From Rickettsiales bacterium (GTDB lineage Bacteria; Pseudomonadota; Alphaproteobacteria; Rickettsiales; JABSSG01): a DNA stretch of 34,170 nucleotides. Positions within the stretch are counted from its first letter, which is position 1, and the number at the start of each line of letters is the position of its first letter. A program made the position numbers and the translations under genes. Under the pieces are notes generated by a model. That model ran no database searches. It worked only from the letters and a program-made list of their open reading frames with translations, and was not told where the DNA came from. The stretch covers positions 1 through 34,170 of the forward strand of contig JABSSG010000009.1 in NCBI GenBank assembly GCA_013214525.1. The letters run 5' to 3'. Positions 9,488-17,645 of the stretch are shown here, piece by piece.

Positions 9488-9820
9488 ATGCAAACATTAC
9501 TTACTATAGTACAGATAATAATAGGAGTATTACTTGTTGTAGTAATTTTATTACAAAGTGGTTCTGATGAATTAAAAGGACTTGGTTCGTCTGGGGTTGA
9601 TAATGTCATGTCTCCTACAGCCTCTGCTAATTTTATGACAAAATTTACAGCAATACTTGCTGCCATCTTTATAATAAATTGTTTAGTGCTTGCTAATATA
9701 TCTTCTAGATCTTCAAAAGAAGATATTGCTGACAAGATTTCTAAAATACAAACTCCAAAATCAGCTCCAGATAAAGTAAAAGAAACAGATAAAAACAAGA
9801 GTTTACCAATTGCTTCTTAG
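9488..9820 (+). CDS. secG: preprotein translocase subunit SecG
   Basis: A 110-residue protein with two transmembrane helices, about residues 3-22 and 53-72, joined by the SecG loop (LLQSGSDELKGLGSSG). It has a hydrophilic lysine-rich tail. SecG helps SecYE-SecA export proteins. The ATG follows AAAGGA by 10 bases. Its place between tpiA and pyrG supports the call, as tpiA-secG-pyrG is a common order in alphaproteobacteria. Confidence 0.92.
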   Translation: MQTLLTIVQIIIGVLLVVVILLQSGSDELKGLGSSGVDNVMSPTASANFMTKFTAILAAIFIINCLVLANISSRSSKEDIADKISKIQTPKSAPDKVKETDKNKSLPIAS

Positions 9821-9838
9821 TTTGAGAGTGTTACACAT

Positions 9839-11473
9839 ATGACTAAATTTATTTTTATCACTGGTGGTGTTGTATCTTCAATAGGAAAAGGTTTATCTTC
9901 GGCTAGTTTGGGGGCGTTATTGCAAGCTCGTGGTTATAAAGTAGTTTTAAGAAAATTAGACCCTTATTTGAATGTAGATCCAGGCACTATGAGTCCTGTC
10001 CAGCATGGTGAGGTTTTTGTTACAGATGATGGAGCAGAAACTGATCTTGACCTCGGTCATTATGAAAGATTTGGCATTGATTGTAGTAGGTTAGATAATG
10101 TAACTGCTGGCAAAATTTATTTAACATTGTTAGATAGAGAACGCAAAGGAGAATATTTAGGTGCAACTGTACAAGTAATTCCACATGTTACTAATTTAAT
10201 TAAAGAGTTTATTTTTAGAGAAACAAAGAAAGCTGATTTTGTACTCTGTGAGATTGGTGGAACAGTAGGAGATATTGAAGCGTTGCCTTTTTTAGAAGCT
10301 GCTAGACAAATTAGTAATGAAATTGGACTGAATAATGTAAAATTTATTCATGTTACTTTGTTACCATATATTTCAGCAGCAAAAGAACTAAAAACAAAAC
10401 CTACACAACATTCTGTTAAAGAGCTAAGAGCAATTGGCATTCAACCAGATATAATTTTATGTAGGACTTCTAAAGCTATTGTAGATAGAGAAAAAGAAAA
10501 AATAGCCCTTTTTTGTAATGTGCCTATTGAAAATGTAATTCCAGCATTTGATGTAGATAATTTATATAAAATTTTATTAAATTATCATGCTGAGAAATTA
10601 GATGAGAGATTAATTAAGTTATTTAAAATAAGAAATGCAAGAGATGCTGATTTATCTAAATGGCAGAACATAATTGATAAAATAGCTAAAAAACATACTG
10701 ATATTACAATAGCGATTGTTGGTAAATATTCTTTGAGAGATTCTTATATATCATTAATTGAAGCTATAAAGCATGCCTCTATTGATAAGCATGTACAGGC
10801 CAATCTTAAATGGGTTAATTCAAGGGGGCTTAGTAAAAATAAAGTAAAAGATACCTTGAAAGGAGTAGATGCAGTTTTGATTCCAGGAGGTTTTGGTATA
10901 GATGGTGTTGAAGGTAAAATCAATGCAATTCAATATGCTCGGGAAAAAAAGATTCCGTTTTTGGGCATTTGTCTGGGCATGCAGCTTGCTGTTATTGAGT
11001 TTGCTCGAAATATATGTAAACTAAAAAATGCTCACTCTAGTGAGTTTAAGAAAACTGATACTCCGATAATCGGACTTTTAAACGAATGGCTGAGTAAAGA
11101 TTCAGAGGTAGAAAGAAGAACTAAAGATAGTGATCTTGGGGGAACCATGAGGCTTGGAGCATATGAGTGTAAGCTTACTCAGAATTCAAAAATTAGAAAA
11201 ATTTATGAAAGAGAAATAATCTCTGAAAGACATAGGCATCGTTATGAGTTTAATAATAATTATAAAGATATTTTTGCAAAAAAAGGTTTATCTTTTGTTG
11301 GAATCTCACCAGATGGAAAATTAGTAGAAGTGATAGAGTTAAATAATAAAGACCATCCTTGGTATATTGGGGTACAATTTCATCCAGAACTGAAATCTAG
11401 GCCTTTTGCACCTCATCCATTATTTTGTTCATTTTTAGAAGCAGCAATTAAATTTAATAAGAAAAATAAATGA
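9839..11473 (+). CDS. pyrG: CTP synthase (glutamine-hydrolysing)
   Basis: A 544-residue enzyme that makes CTP from UTP, ATP and glutamine. The N-terminal synthetase domain begins with the P-loop TGGVVSSIGKG and includes DPYLNVDPGTMSP and the EIGGTVGDIE region. The C-terminal class I glutaminase domain has the nucleophile Cys378 (LGICLGMQ) and the His515/Glu517 pair (FHPEL). Length matches the family. The gene starts 18 bases after secG, and its TGA stop overlaps the kdsA start as ATGA, suggesting translational coupling. Confidence 0.97.
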   Translation: MTKFIFITGGVVSSIGKGLSSASLGALLQARGYKVVLRKLDPYLNVDPGTMSPVQHGEVFVTDDGAETDLDLGHYERFGIDCSRLDNVTAGKIYLTLLDRERKGEYLGATVQVIPHVTNLIKEFIFRETKKADFVLCEIGGTVGDIEALPFLEAARQISNEIGLNNVKFIHVTLLPYISAAKELKTKPTQHSVKELRAIGIQPDIILCRTSKAIVDREKEKIALFCNVPIENVIPAFDVDNLYKILLNYHAEKLDERLIKLFKIRNARDADLSKWQNIIDKIAKKHTDITIAIVGKYSLRDSYISLIEAIKHASIDKHVQANLKWVNSRGLSKNKVKDTLKGVDAVLIPGGFGIDGVEGKINAIQYAREKKIPFLGICLGMQLAVIEFARNICKLKNAHSSEFKKTDTPIIGLLNEWLSKDSEVERRTKDSDLGGTMRLGAYECKLTQNSKIRKIYEREIISERHRHRYEFNNNYKDIFAKKGLSFVGISPDGKLVEVIELNNKDHPWYIGVQFHPELKSRPFAPHPLFCSFLEAAIKFNKKNK

Positions 11474-12330
11474 CTACTGATATAAAAGAAAAAAATTTGG
11501 TATTGCAAAGAGAGATAAATCTTGAAAAATTTAAGATTTCTAATGACTTACCTATAGCTGTAATTGCAGGGCCATGCCAACTTGAGTCTAGTGACCACGC
11601 TATGTTTATGGCAGAACAACTAAAAACTATTACTAATGATTTAGGAATCAATTTTATTTTTAAAACTTCATTTGATAAAGCAAATAGATCAAGTATTCAA
11701 AAAAATAGAGGAGTTGGACTTGCTACAGCTACTAAAGTTTTTGAAAAAATAAAAAAGGAAATTAATTGCCCAATTATTACAGATGTTCATCTACCAGAAC
11801 AATGTGAGGCAGCTGCAGAATATGTTGATATTTTGCAAATTCCTGCTTATTTGTGTAGGCAAACAGATTTGCTTGCCGCAGCTGCTAAGACTGGCAAAGT
11901 TGTTAATGTAAAGAAAGGACAATTTTTAACGCCTTGGGACGTTGCAAATATTGTAGGTAAATTTGATTATTTTAATAATAAGAATATTTTAATTACGGAA
12001 CGAGGAGCATGTTTTGGCTATAATAATTTAGTTTGTGATATGAGATCGCTAAAAGTTATTTCGGATATTGGAGTGCCTGTTATTTTTGATGCTACTCATT
12101 CAGTACAAAGACCAGGGGGACTTGGGAAATCTAGTGGTGGAGATAGAGAATTTGTAGAAGTGCTTGCTCGTGCTGCTGTTGCTGTAGGAGTTGCTGCAGT
12201 GTTTATGGAGGTTCATCAAGACCCTGATAATGCCCCTTGTGATGGCCCTAATATGGTTAGATTAGATAGATTTAAGGAACTAATCCAAACTCTCATGAAA
12301 TTTGATATATTAGCAAAAACTTCATTTTAA
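11470..12330 (+). CDS. kdsA: 3-deoxy-8-phosphooctulonate (Kdo-8-phosphate) synthase, metal-dependent type
   Basis: A 286-residue aldolase-type synthase that condenses phosphoenolpyruvate with arabinose 5-phosphate, the first committed step to Kdo and lipid A core. Diagnostic segments are AGPCQLES, KTSFDKANRSS, ITDVHLPEQ and FDATHSVQRPGG. Cys36 in AGPC, with the C-terminal MEVHQDPDNAPCDGPN stretch, fits the metal-dependent class; E. coli KdsA has Asn at that position. The start overlaps the pyrG stop by four bases. Its presence implies lipopolysaccharide synthesis, which argues against Rickettsiales lineages that lost it (Orientia, Anaplasmataceae). Confidence 0.95.
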   Translation: MTTDIKEKNLVLQREINLEKFKISNDLPIAVIAGPCQLESSDHAMFMAEQLKTITNDLGINFIFKTSFDKANRSSIQKNRGVGLATATKVFEKIKKEINCPIITDVHLPEQCEAAAEYVDILQIPAYLCRQTDLLAAAAKTGKVVNVKKGQFLTPWDVANIVGKFDYFNNKNILITERGACFGYNNLVCDMRSLKVISDIGVPVIFDATHSVQRPGGLGKSSGGDREFVEVLARAAVAVGVAAVFMEVHQDPDNAPCDGPNMVRLDRFKELIQTLMKFDILAKTSF

Positions 12331-12335
12331 GCGAA

Positions 12336-12370
12336 ATCTTTCTACAATTGATAAAAATAAATTGAAAGAT
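12336..12370 (+). terminator. possible weak terminator hairpin after kdsA
   Basis: Six bases after the kdsA stop, ATCTTT and AAAGAT can pair, with an inner CAATT/AATTG pair and a small bulge. The hairpin is AT-rich and is followed by only a short T run (CCTTTTAAC). It is the only stem near the end of the tpiA-kdsA run, but it is weak. Confidence 0.3.
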
Positions 12371-12870
12371 GCCTTTTAACACGTATTTTTACTCTAATTT
12401 TCATGCAAAAATATCTTTACTAGAAATGGTTTTTTAAAATTGTTTTTTTCAAAATCATCACTCATCTCATTAATTTTTCATTTTCAGGATTTTCATTATA
12501 TTTAAATTTTCATCTAAGTGCTGAATTTTTACTCCCTTCAATCGTCAGCAAGAACCATACGGCTTTTCCATTACAATACCCTATAGCAAGAATTAAGTCA
12601 CTAAAATCAAAGCAATTTGTCGTTACGTTAAAGAAGTGGAGTTAGGTCTGCTGCATCAGATATTTTTTTGAAGTTCTAATCTATGAGGGTTAAGCAAAAT
12701 AAACAATTTGTAATTATACGGAATCTTCCATGTCTATTGTTTCCCTACAAATTATTTGAATTAAAAAATGTATGGCAAGTTCCGCACAAAGCTTTTCAAC
12801 AACTTGTATATTGAGGAACTAAAAGGAGAATTTATCTATTTATTAAACTTAGGTGTTGTTCGGAATAACA

Positions 12871-13045
12871 CGGAAGTGCGTTGTTAGAATTAACCAGATT
12901 TTGCAATTCTAACAAACAAGGATAATCTCAAGAAAAACGTTCGTTTTTTTAAACCGCATAAAAACAGAAATACTATAAGATATTTAAAGCAAGCGTTAAT
13001 ACAGTTGCCTACCCCTACATTCTATCAGTTCTTCTATGTAACCCC
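12871..13045 (+). repeat. dispersed repeat, copy 1 (with perfect 10-bp hairpin)
   Basis: The 5' part has a perfect 10-bp stem, TGTTAGAATT (12882-12891) and AATTCTAACA (12905-12914). Next comes a block from 12918 to 12938 (ending CAAGAAAAAC) that is identical in copy 3. Then come a T run and the ACCGCATA motif at about 12953-12960, shared with all copies. From about 12961 to 13045 it matches copy 4 (reverse complement at about 28890-28990), including AAGATATTTAAAG and a CAGTTCTTC block. It lies upstream of the cupin-like gene. Confidence 0.75.
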
Positions 13046-13186
13046 AACACGATCAAGATTTAATAATACATATAAACTATTACAATTTAGAATTGATATC
13101 CTTTAATATTCAGTGTAGGTTGCTTTTGATTAAGAGATAGAGGGGGTAAACACATTTACTAAAATTAACCAATTATAAATAAATAA

Positions 13187-13873
13187 ATGCTCAAAATGTT
13201 TCCAATAAACCCCTTTCCTTTGATAGATGAATCCAGATTTGTAGATTTGAAAACTAGTGCTATAAAATATCTTTTGTCTAACCCAAGAGAAGTTTCAATC
13301 ATCATGAATAAATCTGGTTTTTATAGAGTTTATTTTCCTTTACCTGATGATCTCACAGACTATATAGAAAAAGTGAGAATTAATTATTGGCCTCAGAACA
13401 TAACGCCAGAATGGGCTGAAGAAAATAGAATACATTCTCATCCTAGTCCATTTGATAGTTTCATCATAAAAGGTGGATATGTACATACTATATATCAAAC
13501 AGACAATAACGTCTCTTTGTCTTCACATGAACATTATATTCTTGGCAAATATAATCGTACTCTTTTTAGATTTTCTGGCACACAATTGCACCTTAATGAG
13601 GTTAAAACAGAAATGGTTGAAGGTCCTCAAGTAGTGCATTATAGCAATCAACTCTTGCATGATGTAATATTTTCAAAGCCTGGAACTTGTACTTTAAATG
13701 CTGTGCATAAACTTCCTAATAAAACTAGCTCTTCTTTTGATGTTTATATACCGCTTGGTGTTGATGAAGAAGACGTAGTTGTTAAGGAATCATACTTGAC
13801 AGAAGAGAAAACTATATTGATCACAGGTGAAATATTAGATTGCTTGCAATCCAACATTGAGATAGAAATATAA
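13187..13873 (+). CDS. cupin-fold protein of unknown function
   Basis: A 228-residue soluble protein without signal peptide. Residues 81-100 read RIHSHPSPFDSFIIKGGYVH, with His83, His85 and His100 spaced as in the first metal-binding cupin motif. A later HYSNQLLHDV segment (His151, His158) could give the remaining ligand. It resembles small cupins that bind Fe or Ni, such as distant relatives of cysteine dioxygenase, but I cannot name a reaction. It is followed after 24 bases by an oxidoreductase gene in the same direction, so the two probably act together, for instance on a sugar or small carbonyl compound; that is inference. An alternative start lies at 13196. The pair sits between two direct copies of a dispersed repeat, which suggests acquisition as a unit. 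Confidence 0.65.
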   Translation: MLKMFPINPFPLIDESRFVDLKTSAIKYLLSNPREVSIIMNKSGFYRVYFPLPDDLTDYIEKVRINYWPQNITPEWAEENRIHSHPSPFDSFIIKGGYVHTIYQTDNNVSLSSHEHYILGKYNRTLFRFSGTQLHLNEVKTEMVEGPQVVHYSNQLLHDVIFSKPGTCTLNAVHKLPNKTSSSFDVYIPLGVDEEDVVVKESYLTEEKTILITGEILDCLQSNIEIEI

Positions 13874-13897
13874 TATAAATTATAGATTCAAACTTTT

Positions 13898-14884
13898 ATG
13901 AAGAACAAATTAAGAGTCGCTATAATAGGATTTGGAATGCGTGGTAAAAGAATATATGCACAAGCGCTAAATCTTACTGAAACTATTGAAGTGGTTGCAA
14001 TATGTAACAGGAGTCCTATAGTTGTTGAAAATAATGACTCTATTCAGGTTTACGTCTCTTATGTTGAACTTTTAGATGCTGATTTGGATTTAGATTTTAT
14101 AATATTGTCAACTCCACATACTATTCACCAAAACATTATAAAATTAGCAGCAAGTCGAGGGATTCATGTACTTAAAGAAAAACCTTTCGCATTAAGTAAA
14201 AGCGAAGCGGATTACTACCTAAAATTGCGAAAAAAATATGGTGTTATAATCAATAGTTTTCCTCCAAGAATGATAATGGAAAAAACAAGATATATGATGA
14301 ATAAATTGCCACAAATAGGCAAGGTATCTTCAATAAATATTGAGTATAATATGTATATCAAGGATCCTTTTGCTGGGTGGCGAGGGTCTTATGCTACATC
14401 AGGGGGAGGGTGTATAGCAGATCAAGGTTTTCATATGATTCATATGTTGCATTGGCTATTTGATGCACCAGAACGACTTTGTGTTATAACTAATTTAATA
14501 AAAAAGCCTCCTATTTCCCTTCGTGACCCTACAGAACATACTGCTAATATTCAGTTTGCTTATCTAGATGGTAAACATGGTAACATTATGCTATCACGTT
14601 GCCACGGATCTAAATATGAGGGTTTTAAAATAATGGGAGAATCTGGCATTATTGAAATGATTAACGATAAGGTGTTTTTACGTACTAATTCTGGTGATTT
14701 AGTTGAATCTTATGACTTCATAGAACCTAAAGATTTGCCTATACAAAAACAACTAGAATATTTTGTAGATGTTTTATCTGGAGCAATCAATGATCATGCG
14801 GCTTTAAAGTGTAATGTTGCATCAGTTAGTTTTATGGAGGCAGCTTATAAATCATCTAATACTAACAGCTTGATCTATATGTAA
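13898..14884 (+). CDS. Gfo/Idh/MocA-family NAD(P)-dependent oxidoreductase
   Basis: A 328-residue protein with an N-terminal Rossmann fold (VAIIGFGMRGKR; GxGxxG type), the family's KEKPF motif at about residue 92-96, and a C-terminal substrate domain including GGGCIADQGFHMIHML. The family oxidises or reduces sugars, inositols or related cyclic polyols with a nicotinamide cofactor. The EKP lysine and the DQGFHMIH histidines, which usually form the active site, are present, so it is probably active. Substrate is unknown. It is paired with the cupin-like gene (24-base gap). Such oxidoreductases are not part of the usual core of a reduced Rickettsiales genome, so acquisition by transfer is plausible. 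Confidence 0.85.
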   Translation: MKNKLRVAIIGFGMRGKRIYAQALNLTETIEVVAICNRSPIVVENNDSIQVYVSYVELLDADLDLDFIILSTPHTIHQNIIKLAASRGIHVLKEKPFALSKSEADYYLKLRKKYGVIINSFPPRMIMEKTRYMMNKLPQIGKVSSINIEYNMYIKDPFAGWRGSYATSGGGCIADQGFHMIHMLHWLFDAPERLCVITNLIKKPPISLRDPTEHTANIQFAYLDGKHGNIMLSRCHGSKYEGFKIMGESGIIEMINDKVFLRTNSGDLVESYDFIEPKDLPIQKQLEYFVDVLSGAINDHAALKCNVASVSFMEAAYKSSNTNSLIYM

Positions 14885-14911
14885 TGGGGTAATTTACTTG
14901 CAGAGTAGTGT

Positions 14912-15034
14912 AAAGGTTCGTTTTTTTGAACCGCATAGGAACAGAATAGTAATTTGTACGTGCATTTCCGTACACACACCTTTAAACTATAGTATTCCTT
15001 AGCGTTTAACGTAAATTTCTTCATATTACACAAA
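14912..15034 (+). repeat. dispersed repeat, copy 2 (without the hairpin part)
   Basis: It starts with GGTTCGTTTTTTTGAACC, itself a small inverted repeat, then CGCATAGGAACAGAATAG and TAATTTGTA. It matches copy 3 (23770-23887) almost throughout, including the end ATATTACACAAATT. The hairpin region of copies 1 and 3 is missing. It overlaps the 3' end of the res gene by a few bases and separates it from the oxidoreductase gene. Confidence 0.75.
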
Positions 15035-17641
15035 TTCCGTTGATTGTGTTAAGCAATTATTAATTTGCTCATACATATTTAATCCTTTGTTGTCCTTTTC
15101 CCAACACATTAAAAATATATTTTTTGATTTATTAGCCCAAGCCTTGCCTATTAATTCCTTCGAAGTTGCATCATCGCTACCCTTAAATTGACCACCCTTA
15201 TATTCTACTACCATTAACCTATTATCATGTAATTTCACTACAAAATCAGGATAAAATTGCCCTCTTGCGGTTGGCAACCAAAAAGCATAATGAGATAATC
15301 TTTCGAGGTTTCTAACCCAAAATTTTACTAAAGGGTGTTTATCAATAACCTCGGCACACTTGGCTTCTTCTGTATTCATTTTGCCTATATTGGAATAGTA
15401 ATGCTTACTAAAAACGATATTACCATCATAGTATGAACTCGCTGGGTAGTTATTTGGATCAAATTTAAAACTAAACCTTTCCTTATTTATTGATATTAAG
15501 GCATCCTGACCAAAGAAGCATTGCTGGTATTCTTTTGCATATGCTTTTTCTCTTGCAGCATCAATTTTATCTTGTAGTACTTTTGCTAAAATATACTTAG
15601 CACGTACTAATTTTGCTTGGTCAATATCATCTCGTGATAACAGATCACGAATTGTTAATCTTAGATATTCTAGTAATACTTCTTGTTTTACATCAATTTG
15701 TCTTAGTCTTCTATCTAACCACAAGCATAAATCCTGTTGTGTCATTTCAGTTTCAACTCCACGAAAGTTCATTTGGTTGCTTTGATATAATTGGTCGACT
15801 ACAACTTGTTTTCCCTTAATATCTGCTAGATACTGTTTAGCGGTTTCATCAAAAGAAAATGCTTCTTTATTTAATGGTGTATAATATTCCAAAAGATCCC
15901 ACCCACTTCTTTCTAAGCACACCTCTCTTTCTGCTAACTCATCTTCACCATCTTCAAAAGCAAAACACAATTGAGGTACGCTAAATTCTTCTCCTCTAGT
16001 TGCTGGCGGCAAGTTATTAAATTTATTTTTAATGTAAATTTTTCCCTTTAAGAGGATCTCTTCTTTGTCTTTGGAGTTACTCACTGTTTTTGATAGTTTT
16101 TTCACTATCTGCTCGGTTGGATTATCTATTTTAACATTAAACATTCCTTGTGTGTGACTTGTAACGGTCACTTGTGTTTGCTCTGTTGTATCAAGTTTTG
16201 ATAAGTCAGGCTTTGATGTAACATTAAATTCTAAGGGAACATCATTGCTATCTTGATTGTGTCCACCAAAGAGATTCAATTGAGGATGAATAAATTCATT
16301 TGCATCTTGTGTATTAAAGCCCATTTGCACCAAACTATCACGTAAGCCAGTGACAGTATGAGACCAAGTTGAAGATGAAACATGAGCATAAGCTTTGTTT
16401 AGCTCAGAAGCACTTCTTGATTTAGCATAAGGCATTCGTAGTACTCTACCAAGTAACTGCTCAATTGCTGTTTTGGATTCTACTTTTGCAACAGAACACA
16501 AAATATAAGCAAAAGAACAATCCCATCCTTCTTTTAGGGCTTGCACAGTAATTACATAACGAATCTCACAGTTTGGATCAAAGAGATTAATATTATCTAG
16601 TTCTTTTTGTTCACCTGTAGCAATAACAATTTGTTCTTGTTTCACCCCTTCGTTTTCCAATAAATACTGTTTAAGAAAGGTAGCATTCATTTCGCCGTTC
16701 TTATTTTCTGCTTGAAACAATACTATTGGGCGGATGTAGTCCTTATCTCTTCTAGCAATGTCTTCTAATTTTTGCCTAGTTTGAATTGCAGCAGTAATTG
16801 CATCTTGAGGAGAGTGATGCTCAGATAAAATAATCGGCAATTTTATCATTTCTTCTGCTTTTAATTCAGCAGCAGAAACCGAGTAAAGCACATTACTATT
16901 TTTCGCAGGGGTTGCTGTATACTCAATTACACAAGCAGCACCTATTCTGTTTAGAACATGAATGCTTAGCTCTGATTTGGCATTATGTGCTTCATCAACA
17001 ATCACCAAAGGTCTATGAAAATTAAGTAAATTAGCAAAAGAAAACTTAATCTGATTGGATACTTCACTTTTCTCCATATTTGGAGTGTTAGACGGAGTTA
17101 TACTAAAATGTGACTCTAGGCTTTCATCATGACTATAAACTTTTCTACCCTCTGTTTTATCAACCCTGAGTGCTGCAAAAGTTGAAACTACAATACATAT
17201 ATTATCTGTGATGTCTTGCGGTCTTATCTGTTTGAAATCTGAAATATCAAACACTCTGAACCTACCATTAAAAGCTTTTTCTAAAGTTTTGTAATTAGCG
17301 TTGTCAGGGTTTTTTAAAGCCTCTAAAGTTTGTGCCTTAATAATGTTTGTTGGAACCAACCATAAAGTGATAGGGTATTCATTTTCAATATACGCTTCTC
17401 CAGCTAATTTTATACTATAAGCAGAAAGTAAAGTTTTCCCCCCACCAGTTGGCAATCTTAAGCACACATAAGGAGAGTCTTCTAGTCCTTTTAATGGTTG
17501 AAATTGCTTGAAGTCTTCAATATCATGCTTTGACCTCTTAATATCAGAATATGCTTCTCTTGCGTTTGTTAATCTTGCTTTTTCTAGGTATTTTTTAAGA
17601 ACTTCAAGAGCTTCTGTTTGATATCTTTTAAGTCTAAACAT
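15026..17641 (-). CDS. res: type III restriction endonuclease, Res (helicase-nuclease) subunit
   Basis: The Res subunit moves along or senses DNA using ATP and cuts when two unmethylated sites are met head to head, acting in complex with Mod. I prefer the ATG at 17641 (MFRLKRYQTEALEVL, 871 residues), four bases after the mod stop; an upstream ATG at 17686 lies within mod and would add 15 residues. Superfamily 2 helicase motifs are clear: Walker A LRLPTGGGKT at about residues 61-70, VDEAHNAKSE at about 216-225, and a motif VI region EQLLGRVLRMPY. A C-terminal PD-(D/E)xK nuclease is visible as YPDFVVKL, then MVVEYKGG, at about residues 794-815. No internal stop; probably functional. Confidence 0.93.
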   Translation of the reverse strand: MFRLKRYQTEALEVLKKYLEKARLTNAREAYSDIKRSKHDIEDFKQFQPLKGLEDSPYVCLRLPTGGGKTLLSAYSIKLAGEAYIENEYPITLWLVPTNIIKAQTLEALKNPDNANYKTLEKAFNGRFRVFDISDFKQIRPQDITDNICIVVSTFAALRVDKTEGRKVYSHDESLESHFSITPSNTPNMEKSEVSNQIKFSFANLLNFHRPLVIVDEAHNAKSELSIHVLNRIGAACVIEYTATPAKNSNVLYSVSAAELKAEEMIKLPIILSEHHSPQDAITAAIQTRQKLEDIARRDKDYIRPIVLFQAENKNGEMNATFLKQYLLENEGVKQEQIVIATGEQKELDNINLFDPNCEIRYVITVQALKEGWDCSFAYILCSVAKVESKTAIEQLLGRVLRMPYAKSRSASELNKAYAHVSSSTWSHTVTGLRDSLVQMGFNTQDANEFIHPQLNLFGGHNQDSNDVPLEFNVTSKPDLSKLDTTEQTQVTVTSHTQGMFNVKIDNPTEQIVKKLSKTVSNSKDKEEILLKGKIYIKNKFNNLPPATRGEEFSVPQLCFAFEDGEDELAEREVCLERSGWDLLEYYTPLNKEAFSFDETAKQYLADIKGKQVVVDQLYQSNQMNFRGVETEMTQQDLCLWLDRRLRQIDVKQEVLLEYLRLTIRDLLSRDDIDQAKLVRAKYILAKVLQDKIDAAREKAYAKEYQQCFFGQDALISINKERFSFKFDPNNYPASSYYDGNIVFSKHYYSNIGKMNTEEAKCAEVIDKHPLVKFWVRNLERLSHYAFWLPTARGQFYPDFVVKLHDNRLMVVEYKGGQFKGSDDATSKELIGKAWANKSKNIFLMCWEKDNKGLNMYEQINNCLTQSTEFV

Positions 17642-17645
17642 AATT

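Larger units (their letters stand above)
12331..13186. other. 856-base gene-poor gap with one dispersed-repeat copy
   Basis: No reading frame with recognisable protein similarity was found on either strand. The first part (about 12370-12870) is plain AT-rich sequence with scattered stops and could be a decayed gene beyond recognition. From about 12871 to 13045 it holds copy 1 of the dispersed repeat. The last 140 bases before the cupin-like gene show no clear promoter or ribosome binding site. Confidence 0.6.

Noticed and set aside
12331..12870. Hidden gene or RNA in the gap after kdsA
   Set aside because: All frames are broken by frequent stops, and no tRNA-like cloverleaf or known RNA motif could be recognised by eye.
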